Of a stretch of DNA of 64,000 nucleotides, positions 47,501-55,490 are shown one piece after another. Source of the DNA: Alkalinema sp. FACHB-956 (GTDB taxonomy: Bacteria > Cyanobacteriota > Cyanobacteriia > Leptolyngbyales > Leptolyngbyaceae); assembly GCF_014697025.1 (NCBI RefSeq), contig NZ_JACJRC010000008.1, positions 1-64,000 of the forward strand, in the 5' to 3' direction. Under the pieces are notes generated by a model. That model had not been told where the DNA came from, did not search any database, and saw nothing but the letters and a program-made list of their open reading frames with translations. Numbering within the stretch: position 1 is the first letter of the stretch; every line of letters starts with the position of its first letter. The position numbers were made by a program, and so were the translations under genes.

Positions 47501-49953
47501 TTGGCAAACTGGGCATGGATTTGGCCAATAAGCACCCGTTAAACCGTGCATCTGTAATGACCAAGTTTGTATTTAATTTCCTGATTCGCCACTGGCAAGA
47601 TCCCTTACATTCCCTCATTCCTGAGTTCACAGAAGGATACCAGAACGCCCTAGTGGTTGGAAATCTAGAGTACGCAGCTTATTTTCTATTTAGCCGCTGC
47701 AATCTCAAGTTTTTAGCAGGTCGGGACTCCTTGGTTGATTTGATACAAGACCTGAAGGACTGCACGGAGACGATCGATCAATTGAATCAAGTGGCGACAG
47801 GGCGATGGATTCGGGCAACGTTGCAAGTGGTACAAAATTTCTTACAGCCTTCTGATAATCCCCATTTGTTACAGGGGGAGTTCTACCACTTGCCAGACAT
47901 GCGGCCCTTGCATGAAGCGGCTAACGATCGCACGATCATTTTCCAAGCCTATTTCTATCAGGCGATGCTAGCCTATCACTTTAGACAGTGGGAGACCGCG
48001 ATCGAAGCGATTCGTTTGACGAAGCAATTTGCAGATTCAGCCATTTCTTCTCCTGTCATTTCAATTCTGAATTTCTACGAATCCTTAACGCATTTATTTG
48101 GTTATTCCCAATCGTCTAAACAGCAGAAAAAACAGATATTAAAAGTAGTCAAGGCTAATCAGAAAAAGTTAAAGGAATGGGCTAAACATAATCCCAACAG
48201 TTGTCTCCATAAATTCCATTTAGTCGAAGCGGAACGGCAGCGCCTGCTGGGAAATCCCATTCAAGCCATGCAGCACTATGAACAGGCGATCGCCCTTGCC
48301 TATGACCATGGCTATCATCAGGAATCCGCGCTGGCCAATGAACTGGCTGGACAGTTTTACTTGCAACTCAATCAACCCGTTCCCGCGAAGGTTTACTTGG
48401 AAAAAGCTTGTGCAGATTACCAATATTGGGGCGCGATCGCCAAAGTGGAATGGTTAAGAACGACCTATCAGGACTGGTTAGCCCCGGTTGGGCTGGGAGC
48501 CCAGGCTGGAGGGACAACGATGAGCAATACCATGACACTGTCCCAGGGGACTTTATCCACCACCGATCGTGGCAATTTCCTAGATTTAGATACCGTGGTC
48601 AAGGCCGCCCAGGTGATGACGGGCGAAATCGTTTTAGACAAACTCCTGTCTAAACTGATGCAAATTTTGATTGAAAATATGGGAGCGCAAATTGGGTATT
48701 TGATTCTAGAGTCCAAGGGGCACCTCTGTATCGAAGCAGAAGGCTCGATTGATCAGGCGCAAATCACCGTGTTACGAGGCATTCCTGTCGAGGATTCAGT
48801 GAGTTTGTCAACCGCGATCGTGAATTACGTGGCTCGGACTGGGGAAAGTGTGGTTCTCTCCGATGCCAGGGACGATCGGCGCTTTCAACAAGACCTCTAC
48901 ATTCAACAACAGCACCCCAAATCCGTCCTCTGTGCGCCCCTAGTCAACCAAGGGCGCGTGAGTGGCTATGTTTATCTAGAAAATAACCTGACCGTTGGAG
49001 CCTTTACCCCCGATCGCTTAGCACTGCTCAACGTGCTCTCCTCCCAGGCCGCCATTGCGATCGAAAATGCCCGCTTGTATACCAATTTAACGGAACTCAA
49101 TAACGCCTATTCCCGCTTTGTCCCGCGCCAATTCTTACAATTCCTCAACAAAGATAGCGTGGTTGATGTACAGCTAGGGGATCAACAACAGTTAGAAATG
49201 TCTGTCCTGTTTTCCGATATTCGATCGTTCACGACCCTCTCGGAACAAATGACCCCGCAGGAAAACTTCCAATTTATTAATGACTACCTCAGTCAGATGG
49301 AACCGGTGATCATTGATCACCAGGGCTTTATTGATAAATATATCGGGGATGCCATCATGGCGTTGTTTGGTCGATCTGCGGATGATGCGGTGCGGGCCGG
49401 GATTGCGATGCTGCGGACCCTCGATCGCTTTAATAAAATTCGGAACCAATCCGGAAAACCTTCGATCCAAATTGGAGTTGGCATTAACACGGGCCTGCTG
49501 ATGCTAGGAACCGTGGGTGGCTACAATCGCATGGATAGTACGGTAATTAGTGATGCCGTTAATTTAGCTTCTCGCATTGAAGGTCTGACCAAGACCTATG
49601 GTGTGAACCTGTTGATTACAGAACAAACGTTACAAAAATTAGAAAACCCGGATCAATATCACATTCGTAAAATCGATCGCGTTCAAGTGAAAGGGAAGTC
49701 GGAAGTAATCACGGTGTATGAGGTCTTTGATGCTGACCCACCGCCTCGTTTAGCAGCCAAATTGGCAATGTCTGACCAGTTTAATCAGGCAATTCAGCTG
49801 TACGAGTCAGGTGATTTTGCGATGGCGATGCATGAGTTTGTCCAATGTCTAATGCATCACCCATCGGATCTCGTTGTTCGGCATTATCTCAAGCACTGTA
49901 TGCAACGGCGTTTTCAGATCGTGCGCGATCGGCAACTAGCTGGGGAATTCTAG
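44545..49953 (+). CDS. Giant Ser/Thr kinase-AAA ATPase-GAF-adenylate cyclase
   Basis: An 1802-residue signalling protein. Residues about 6-270 are a Hanks-type protein kinase with K36, catalytic D129 (HKDLNPANIL) and D148 of the DFG motif. Residues about 300-560 are an AAA/STAND-type ATPase: Walker A GFSGIGKS with K345 and Walker B LVLFLDDLQWAD. A long helical TPR-like region spans about 790-1330. A GAF domain follows (about 1345-1510), then a class III cyclase with metal Asp D1558 (FSDIRSF) and the Lys and Asp (DKYIGDA, MDSTVISDA) expected for ATP. The kinase-AAA-GAF order is that of HstK-type hybrids, which end in a histidine kinase; here a cyclase replaces it. ATG 44545 is chosen over GTG 44521. 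It is divergent from the CHAT-TPR gene. Confidence 0.92.
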   Translation: MLQLPGYQVLNPLYVGANSTVFRGCRLADSCPVILKALQITSSDPFEQSRYRQEYDLLQLLDPIGGVIQAYDWVMHQQVPIIICEDFGGQSLEDFLVQQPLSLEQFFPIAIAITNILGEVHAAQVIHKDLNPANILIHPQTHEIKLIDFGIATLLTRENPAIKNPNGLEGTLAYLSPEQTGRMNRQVDYRTDFYSLGATFYRLLTRQFPFEAKDALELVHCHLARLPQPVHELNGAVAPILSAIVGKLMAKTAEDRYQSAWGIQADLETCWQQWQTQRTIAPFVLGQQDVSSQFQIPQKLYGRDGEIQTLLAAFDRVASPPENRVPSHAGGSELVLVTGFSGIGKSALVQEVYKPLTQRRGYLISGKFDQVQRNIPYRGFVSALSSLIQELLSETEAELQNWRSRLQAALGQNGQVIVDVIPAVELIIGPQPPLADLQPSEAQNRFNLVFQNFIQVFAQLEHPLVLFLDDLQWADSASLKLIQRLLVGDDRQNLLLIGAYRSNEVNANHPLQLAIEEIQKAQGRISQVSLNPLGLNDVQQLIADTVKTTIEAVEDLAQLVLQKTEGNPFFLNEFLKTLYTQKLIDFDTRQGQWNWDCTQIQDCGITDNVVELMTQRIQQLPSMTQKALQMAACIGAQFDLKSLAIVMRQSCKQTLQDLQDAISVELLYGIDRVIHPETLESDLLTSELLTIDFESQLRYRFVHDRIQQAAYGLIPESDKQRIHWQIGQLLLAQTPPEQQEQKLFELLNHLNLGRSFLTSEAQRQQVIQLNLEGGIKAKQSAAYEPALQYFEIAVELCRDQDWQDQFDLIWQVHREIAEACCICSQFDRMGQFAAIALSQEQDVWKQAEIQTICIQAAIMQNQPLQAIQIAHRVLRQMGLRLPKKPHQGHVIWQMLITQAKLARKTPQVLLDLPEMQDPKMDMMLSLMGRVGAASYFAYPEFTSIQMFKSIQIALNHGTHSNSSGNYATYGLVLCGVLGKIPEGYKFGKLGMDLANKHPLNRASVMTKFVFNFLIRHWQDPLHSLIPEFTEGYQNALVVGNLEYAAYFLFSRCNLKFLAGRDSLVDLIQDLKDCTETIDQLNQVATGRWIRATLQVVQNFLQPSDNPHLLQGEFYHLPDMRPLHEAANDRTIIFQAYFYQAMLAYHFRQWETAIEAIRLTKQFADSAISSPVISILNFYESLTHLFGYSQSSKQQKKQILKVVKANQKKLKEWAKHNPNSCLHKFHLVEAERQRLLGNPIQAMQHYEQAIALAYDHGYHQESALANELAGQFYLQLNQPVPAKVYLEKACADYQYWGAIAKVEWLRTTYQDWLAPVGLGAQAGGTTMSNTMTLSQGTLSTTDRGNFLDLDTVVKAAQVMTGEIVLDKLLSKLMQILIENMGAQIGYLILESKGHLCIEAEGSIDQAQITVLRGIPVEDSVSLSTAIVNYVARTGESVVLSDARDDRRFQQDLYIQQQHPKSVLCAPLVNQGRVSGYVYLENNLTVGAFTPDRLALLNVLSSQAAIAIENARLYTNLTELNNAYSRFVPRQFLQFLNKDSVVDVQLGDQQQLEMSVLFSDIRSFTTLSEQMTPQENFQFINDYLSQMEPVIIDHQGFIDKYIGDAIMALFGRSADDAVRAGIAMLRTLDRFNKIRNQSGKPSIQIGVGINTGLLMLGTVGGYNRMDSTVISDAVNLASRIEGLTKTYGVNLLITEQTLQKLENPDQYHIRKIDRVQVKGKSEVITVYEVFDADPPPRLAAKLAMSDQFNQAIQLYESGDFAMAMHEFVQCLMHHPSDLVVRHYLKHCMQRRFQIVRDRQLAGEF

Positions 49954-49996
49954 GGTTAAATCTTCCCAAGATTTTCACTTTTCCAAGATTTCCACG

Positions 49997-50096
49997 GTGA
50001 TTGCTGACGCAGTGATTACTAACAGTGATTACTAACTACGTAGTGATTACTCGAGGATTACTCGAGCTACAGTGATTACTCGAGGATTACTCGAGG
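49997..50096. repeat. 27-bp and shorter GTGATTACT repeats
   Basis: AGTGATTACTCGAGGATTACTCGAG occurs twice (about 50042-50066 and 50071-50095), preceded by shorter GTGATTACTAAC copies. It lies in the 241-base spacer before the carotenoid oxygenase gene, which otherwise shows no feature. The long frame from 50072 would translate into the repeat and is not used. Confidence 0.85.
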
Positions 50097-50194
50097 GCAA
50101 TGAATCAACAGGGTGCATCACGGGTTTTATAGCCAGTTCCTTGCGGGACTGCAACGGTTTCGCACATATTTCCCATCAATTTAATGAGGCTCTG

Positions 50195-52303
50195 ATGACC
50201 ACTCGTTATCCTGTGTCTACGCCTTCCAATTTTGTGCTCTCTACAGATAAGGCTGCTCCGTTAGAATTAGTCAATAACAAGGCAGAAATTACGTCTACGG
50301 TACGGTTTCCAGACGCTGGGATGATCACCAGCCGCGAAGAAGTCACCGATCGTCCCTTGCAAGTTCTTGAAGGCTCCCTACCCGCCGATCTAACGGGGCA
50401 TATCATTTTTATGAGTCCTGCAGGCAGCATCGATATGCAAGAGCAGGCAGGAAAACCGCTCTATCCTTCGGCGGACGGCACCTCTTTGTTTAACGGTGAT
50501 GGCATGGTGCGTCGTTTCGACTGCCGCCCGGAGGGTATCCGCTATACCAGTCGTCTCCTCAAAACCCCTTGCTACTATGCAGATGCAGCCAGCCGTCCGG
50601 GAACCCGCTATGCAGACCTGAAGTTTTTCAGCAGTGGATTGGCTCGGTTTTCCTTCATGCTGGGTTTCCGGGATGAAATTAACACCGCTTGTATTCCGGT
50701 GAAATTTACAGGCGATCGCCATTGGCGGCTCTTGGCCTCCTGGGATGCGGGGCGACCCTACGAAATTGATCCGTTGTCCTTGAAAGTAGTCACCCCCGTC
50801 GGTTCCAATCAAGAATGGCGCGAACAGAAATTACCTTTTAGATACGGCCCCTTCCGCTTGGTCACTACGGCAACGCACCATGCCTACGATGACCATACCC
50901 AGGAACTCTGGACGGTTAACTGGGGGAAATCGTTGTTAACGATGGTTTCTCCATTAGTGATTCAAATCTTTCGATCGCTCACCCGAGGCAATCCTTTGCT
51001 GGAATTTCTCGGCAAAATTGCCTTTTGGGTGATGATGCAAGTGCTGCAATTTGTTAGCTTGATTTTGCATGTCTTTGGCTTTGGGGGCGAGGACTTTGTT
51101 CGGTTGATGCGCTGGGACGGCCAAGGCGAACTCAAAGGATGGAAGGTCGTTCTGCCGACAGGTTTACCCGTGCAAATCGAGCAAAGTATGCACCAAGTTG
51201 GGGTGACCCGAGATCACATTGTGTTGATGGATACGTCTTTCAAACTGGGGCCAGAACAATTAATTCCCAATCCCTTGCCGGGGAATACCCAAACGGAACG
51301 GGTGATTCGTAAGGTATTGAATTACGCCCAATTCCCTGACACAAATGTGTATATTGTGCGGAGATCGGACTTAGATCCCAGCAAGGATAAAGTGGTTGCC
51401 CATCAAGTGAAGATTAAGCGAGAAATTGCTCACTTCCGGGTTGATTATGATGATTCCAATGGCATTGTGCTCCATGTTGCCCATAACAATGCTTGGGATC
51501 CTTCGGAATGGCCGCAAGCCTATGATAACTTTGTCCCGTCTCCGCCCAATCCGGCTCCCGTGGACGATCGCATCGATCGCTTAGTGGGAATGACCGTTAC
51601 CACAACGGATCTGAACTATTTGGGCCGCTATGTGATCAATCCCAAGAATTGGAAAATCACGGAGGAAAAACGGGTCAGTGATCCGGCCTGTACTTGGGCA
51701 CCCGCGCTCTATGCAGATAATGGCACGCTGACTGCACCGGAGCACTACAACACTATTTACTGGAATGCCTGGGGTTGCTGGGATGAGTTAATGACGGAAT
51801 TCATTGCCAACCTCTACAAGAAATACAAATATCGCCAACTGCCGTTGCAAGAGGTGTTGCAGTACGCCAGTAAGGGCCAACCCGCGAGCCTATGTCGCTT
51901 GGATACCCAGTCCATGACGATCGTGGATCAATACGCCTTCCCATCCGGTTATTTTGGGAACTCGCCGCAGTTTGTGCCTCGGGATGCCAACAGCTCCGAT
52001 CCGACCGATGGTTATCTCGTGTGCGGCGTAATTTTTGATGGGGCGGAGGGGCAATTAAACAGTCAACTATGGGTGTTTGATGCCAAGAACCTCGCCCAAG
52101 GGCCGGTGTGCAAGCTGGGTGATTCGGAGGGTAAGAGCCTGTTTGGGTTAACCATTCACACAACTTGGATTCCAGAGATTGCCCCCCGCACGGCCAGTTA
52201 CTGCATTCCCGTACGATCGGACTATGATCCGTTGTTACAAGACCAGCCGGAAATTGTGCGGGAGTTGTTTGAGCAGGAAGTGTATCCCCACTTTGAGGCG
52301 TAA
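50195..52303 (+). CDS. Carotenoid oxygenase (RPE65/CCD family)
   Basis: A 702-residue non-haem iron enzyme of the carotenoid cleavage family, a seven-bladed propeller that splits carotenoids or apocarotenoids to aldehydes. Four iron-binding His are plausible in TTATHHAYDD, HQVGVTRDH, IAHFRVDYDD and FGLTIHTTWIP. It is longer than the usual 480-540 residues: an inserted hydrophobic region (MMQVLQFVSLILHVFGFG, about residues 285-302) could bind the membrane. The substrate is unknown. ATG 50195 has TGAGG 6 bases upstream and is preferred over the frame's earlier start at 50072 in the repeat tract. Confidence 0.88.
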   Translation: MTTRYPVSTPSNFVLSTDKAAPLELVNNKAEITSTVRFPDAGMITSREEVTDRPLQVLEGSLPADLTGHIIFMSPAGSIDMQEQAGKPLYPSADGTSLFNGDGMVRRFDCRPEGIRYTSRLLKTPCYYADAASRPGTRYADLKFFSSGLARFSFMLGFRDEINTACIPVKFTGDRHWRLLASWDAGRPYEIDPLSLKVVTPVGSNQEWREQKLPFRYGPFRLVTTATHHAYDDHTQELWTVNWGKSLLTMVSPLVIQIFRSLTRGNPLLEFLGKIAFWVMMQVLQFVSLILHVFGFGGEDFVRLMRWDGQGELKGWKVVLPTGLPVQIEQSMHQVGVTRDHIVLMDTSFKLGPEQLIPNPLPGNTQTERVIRKVLNYAQFPDTNVYIVRRSDLDPSKDKVVAHQVKIKREIAHFRVDYDDSNGIVLHVAHNNAWDPSEWPQAYDNFVPSPPNPAPVDDRIDRLVGMTVTTTDLNYLGRYVINPKNWKITEEKRVSDPACTWAPALYADNGTLTAPEHYNTIYWNAWGCWDELMTEFIANLYKKYKYRQLPLQEVLQYASKGQPASLCRLDTQSMTIVDQYAFPSGYFGNSPQFVPRDANSSDPTDGYLVCGVIFDGAEGQLNSQLWVFDAKNLAQGPVCKLGDSEGKSLFGLTIHTTWIPEIAPRTASYCIPVRSDYDPLLQDQPEIVRELFEQEVYPHFEA

Positions 52304-52457
52304 TCCTACTTTGTGGTCTAATCCGGCGGTCTAATCCGGCGGCTTAATCAGGGTGCTTAATCCCCGTTTCCAGTACGATTGTTAGCAAAACGATCAAACA
52401 CAAGTTTCAGGTGGGCGATAGATCGCGATGAATCGAGGTCAGCGATCGTCCACCTGT

Positions 52458-52505
52458 TTTTTGTTGAGCTTGATAGACAGATTTTTGCTGAGCTTGATGG
52501 ACAGA
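52458..52505. repeat. 24-bp tandem repeat, 2 units
   Basis: TTTTTGTTGAGCTTGATAGACAGA and TTTTTGCTGAGCTTGATGGACAGA follow each other in the spacer between the carotenoid oxygenase and chorismate enzyme genes. The spacer also has short CTAATCCGGCGG copies near 52320 and no gene that I trust. Confidence 0.8.
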
Positions 52506-52540
52506 CGATCGGGCAACATCACGCGCCTATCGAACAGGTG

Positions 52541-54097
52541 TTAATGCAAATCCAGGGCCGCTAACTGAGCTTTTGCTTTCTGTAACGACTCAAACCACTC
52601 TCGCTCGGGATCACTATCCGCCACAATTCCCGCTCCCACTTGCCCCCAAACCGTTGCAACTTGAGGTGCTACAGTCTGGGACGCTACAGCTACAGTCTGG
52701 GACGCTACAGTCTGCGGTGCATTATCCGGTAACGGTTTAGAGGTATCTTGTTTAGATGTGTCTTGTTTAGATGTGTCTTGTGGTGCGTAAAGCAGCGTGC
52801 GGATCAGAATATTTAAATCCAAATTACCCCGAAGATCCAAATAGCCACAGGAACCGTAGAAGAGGCTGCGGCGCACGGGTTCTAGTTCTTCAATAATTTC
52901 CATGCAACGCACCTTGGGGCAGCCCGTAATCGTGCCACCGGGGAATAATGCTTGAATGACATCAATGCTATCTACATTCGATCGTAGGGTCCCAATCACA
53001 TTGCTGACTAGGTGCATCACATGACTGTATCGCTCGATTACCAGTAATTCATCAACCTGAACAGTTCCCCATTCACACACCCGACCTAAATCATTCCGCT
53101 CTAGATCAACTAACATGATGTGCTCTGCCTGCTCTTTCGCATTCGATCGAAGTTCTGAAGCCAATTCCTGATCGATTTCCAAGGTCATGCCTCGGGGGCG
53201 AGTTCCGGCGATCGGTCGCGTTTCCACTTGACGATCGACCTGTTTGACTAAGCGTTCTGGCGAACAACTAATCACATCGCCGTAGGGCGTTCTCCAATAA
53301 CTGGCAAAGGGCGATGGATTAATGGTTTGTAGCGCTTGATAGATTGCCCAACTACTGGCTTGAGTTTCCGTTTCAAATCGTAGGGATAAATTCGCCTGAA
53401 AAATATCTCCCGCTTGGATGTAGGCTTTGGCTTTCAGGATCGCAGCTTCGTAGGCAGCCCGATCGGTCTGTAACTTCAAAGGTGCTACGGGAGAGGAAGC
53501 CTTCTGCAATTGCTTCCGATCGTTTGCCTGGGTCGCGATCGCCATTGATTCAGATAGAGCAACCTCCAAGCGCGAAAAATCCTGGGCATCCGTAACCGCT
53601 AACCACAATACCTGCGCCTGATGATCCAGCACTGCAAAACAATCTGGCTCGTACCAATAAGCCACAGGGAACGGCAATGGGTCAGGATTCGTATAGGGCA
53701 GTTTTTCGATTTCCCACGCCAAATCATAGCCCAGCCACCCTAACCAACCGCCAATAAAAGGCAGATGAGTCGGAGGTTGGGATGCTGGCAGCGGTTGCGA
53801 AGCATCCTGAAGGGTGACCTTGGGTTCTGAGGTTGCCCCGGATTCCCCGGCTAATTGCTGGCGCAGAAACGGCAAAATTGTCCCCACGGGGGGTGTCCAC
53901 AGTTGCGCTCGGTCTGCAACCTGGCGAGGGTTTCCCGCACAGATGGAATATCGTCCCAACTGAGGATAATCCGGCGACGCAGGATAGGGACTCTCCAGCA
54001 AAGTTGCCACCGGCTCGGTGACAAATAGCGCTGCAAAGATGTCAGAACCCGTACGATCGGCCAACGGATACGATCGCCATTGCCAGGAAGTCACCAT
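52541..54097 (-). CDS. Chorismate-binding enzyme (TrpE/PabB-like)
   Basis: A 518-residue chorismate enzyme. The catalytic half shows FQANLSLRF, the SPERLVK block, PIAGTRPRG, IMLVDLERNDLGRV, FPGGTITGCPK and VGAGIVADSDPEREW. PabB enzymes that use a Lys nucleophile have PIKGT; here Ala 297 takes that place as in anthranilate synthase TrpE. The N-terminal half is like PabB/TrpE, without clear tryptophan-inhibition residues. So it makes either anthranilate or aminodeoxychorismate; an annotation as PabB is weaker. Two low-complexity insertions (Gln-Asp-Thr-Ser-Lys and Gln-Thr-Val-Ala-Ser repeats) lie between LNILIRTLLY and VGAGIV, encoded by 15-bp DNA repeats. ATG 54097 is the start; the upstream TTG is not favoured. 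Confidence 0.88.
   Translation of the reverse strand: MVTSWQWRSYPLADRTGSDIFAALFVTEPVATLLESPYPASPDYPQLGRYSICAGNPRQVADRAQLWTPPVGTILPFLRQQLAGESGATSEPKVTLQDASQPLPASQPPTHLPFIGGWLGWLGYDLAWEIEKLPYTNPDPLPFPVAYWYEPDCFAVLDHQAQVLWLAVTDAQDFSRLEVALSESMAIATQANDRKQLQKASSPVAPLKLQTDRAAYEAAILKAKAYIQAGDIFQANLSLRFETETQASSWAIYQALQTINPSPFASYWRTPYGDVISCSPERLVKQVDRQVETRPIAGTRPRGMTLEIDQELASELRSNAKEQAEHIMLVDLERNDLGRVCEWGTVQVDELLVIERYSHVMHLVSNVIGTLRSNVDSIDVIQALFPGGTITGCPKVRCMEIIEELEPVRRSLFYGSCGYLDLRGNLDLNILIRTLLYAPQDTSKQDTSKQDTSKPLPDNAPQTVASQTVAVASQTVAPQVATVWGQVGAGIVADSDPEREWFESLQKAKAQLAALDLH
52668..52780. repeat. Two 15-bp tandem repeats inside the chorismate enzyme gene
   Basis: GCTACAGTCTGGGAC at 52668, again at 52689 and as GCTACAGTCTGCGGT at 52704, then TTTAGATGTGTCTTG-type units at 52736, 52751 and 52766. 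All keep the frame. Confidence 0.9.
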
Positions 54098-54237
54098 AGA
54101 AAACGGAGCAACCAATAAAAGACTTATCAAAACTCAGGGGAAGCCATTCTAACAACGGCATCCCCCACCACTCAACCACTGCAACAGCAACCAGTAGACC
54201 GCATTGATACCAGCCAAAACCGGATACCGGCTAGGAC

Positions 54238-54432
54238 TTAGCGCAAGCCGATCCAACTGTAAAAATCTTGGTGGGTAAAAAACTCCAAGAGGAGCAGCCC
54301 GAGTAACCCAAGCATTGCAAAGCGACCATTAATCTGTTCAGCATAGGGCGTCCAGCCAAATCCAGGTGCTTCAGTGCTGCTCGGTTCAACGGATTGCTGG
54401 GATTTGTCTTGTACTTGCGGCTCTTCAGTCAT
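54238..54432 (-). CDS. hli: High-light-inducible protein (Hli/Scp)
   Basis: A 64-residue one-helix chlorophyll-binding protein that protects photosystem II and chlorophyll intermediates under light stress. The core FGWTPYAEQINGRFAMLG contains the conserved ExxNGRxAM chlorophyll-binding motif, followed by a hydrophobic stretch (LLGLLLLEFFTH). The N-terminus is acidic and variable. It lies between the chorismate enzyme and sdhB on the same strand; an operon is not obvious. Confidence 0.95.
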   Translation of the reverse strand: MTEEPQVQDKSQQSVEPSSTEAPGFGWTPYAEQINGRFAMLGLLGLLLLEFFTHQDFYSWIGLR

Positions 54433-54494
54433 CGGTTCAATATCCTTGGTTCAAGGGCCTTGATGGAATATTGCAGAATTTTAACCTGTGGTGC

Positions 54495-55490
54495 CTAACC
54501 TTGGGATTCTGCTTCAAAGGCTTGGACAGATTCGATCAGCGATCGCACCTCTTTGGTGCCTTCCGAAGGATGAAAGTCTAGGGGTAATTTGCCCTTGGAC
54601 AGCATCCGCACCCCCAACGGAACCAGACTCACCAACCCAGGAATGTCGCGAAACTTATTGGCCACCACGTTCAAGCCAAATTTACGCTCATCGATCCACC
54701 CTCCCTGCTTCACCAGTTCAATCAGTTGCTTGCGGTGACGGATCGATCGACTGGCTTGGTCATCGCTACGATCTAAAATTTCGCCTTTGATTTGGCTAAT
54801 TTGTTGCAGGGGAGCTACTTCCATAGGGCAGACGGAATCGCACTGCTGGCAGCGGGTACAGCCCCAAACCCCAGCATCTCCAGCGTTATACTGCGCTAGC
54901 CGCTGCTCCGTTTGGTCGTCTCGACTGTCGGCCACCATCCGGTAAGCCTTGGCCAGGGCATGGGGACCCACAAAGCTCGGATTGACCTCCCGCGCATTAC
55001 ATTCTGAGTAACAAGCCCCACAGAGAATGCAGTTACCCACTTGATTCAGCTTGTCCCGCTCCGCTGGCGATTGCAAAAACTCCCGTTCTGGTACCTGCCG
55101 TGCGGCTGTGCTGACGTAGGGCTCCACGGCTTCTAGGTTGTCCCAGAAGGTTTTCATATCCACCACCAAATCGCGGATAACAGGCATATTACCCAACGGC
55201 GCGATCGTAATTGTTGGGAGTTCGTCGGTTGAGTTAGCACTAAACCGATCGACTTCGCTCCCAACATGTTCCTTACAAGCCAACGCCGATCGACCGTTGA
55301 TGCGGATGGCACAACTCCCACAAATCGTATTGCGACAATTGCGACGGAAGGCCAAGCTGCCATCCTGCTCCCATTTGATGCGGTTGAGGCAGTCTAGAAT
55401 GGTCGTTCCCGGCTCCGTCTCAATGGAATAGGTTTCGACCCGAGGCATTTCGTTAGGGGCTTGCCGAACAATCTGGAAGTTAACTTGCAT
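54495..55490 (-). CDS. sdhB: Succinate dehydrogenase iron-sulfur subunit (SdhB)
   Basis: A 331-residue subunit that carries electrons from succinate to quinone on the thylakoid or plasma membrane. The [2Fe-2S] Cys are in CRNTICGSC and SALAC; the [4Fe-4S] and [3Fe-4S] Cys in CILCGACYSEC and CTRCQQCDSVCP. The protein is longer than bacterial SdhB of about 240 residues, with an extended C-terminus as in cyanobacterial SdhB. ATG 55490 is used; TTG 55496 would add two residues. SdhA is not adjacent, as usual in cyanobacteria. Confidence 0.95.
   Translation of the reverse strand: MQVNFQIVRQAPNEMPRVETYSIETEPGTTILDCLNRIKWEQDGSLAFRRNCRNTICGSCAIRINGRSALACKEHVGSEVDRFSANSTDELPTITIAPLGNMPVIRDLVVDMKTFWDNLEAVEPYVSTAARQVPEREFLQSPAERDKLNQVGNCILCGACYSECNAREVNPSFVGPHALAKAYRMVADSRDDQTEQRLAQYNAGDAGVWGCTRCQQCDSVCPMEVAPLQQISQIKGEILDRSDDQASRSIRHRKQLIELVKQGGWIDERKFGLNVVANKFRDIPGLVSLVPLGVRMLSKGKLPLDFHPSEGTKEVRSLIESVQAFEAESQG

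Noticed and set aside
52379-52564. 61-codon frame with repeated FVELDRQI/FAELDGQT
   Set aside because: It starts at TTG, covers a 24-bp DNA repeat and runs into the end of the chorismate enzyme gene; no family recognised.
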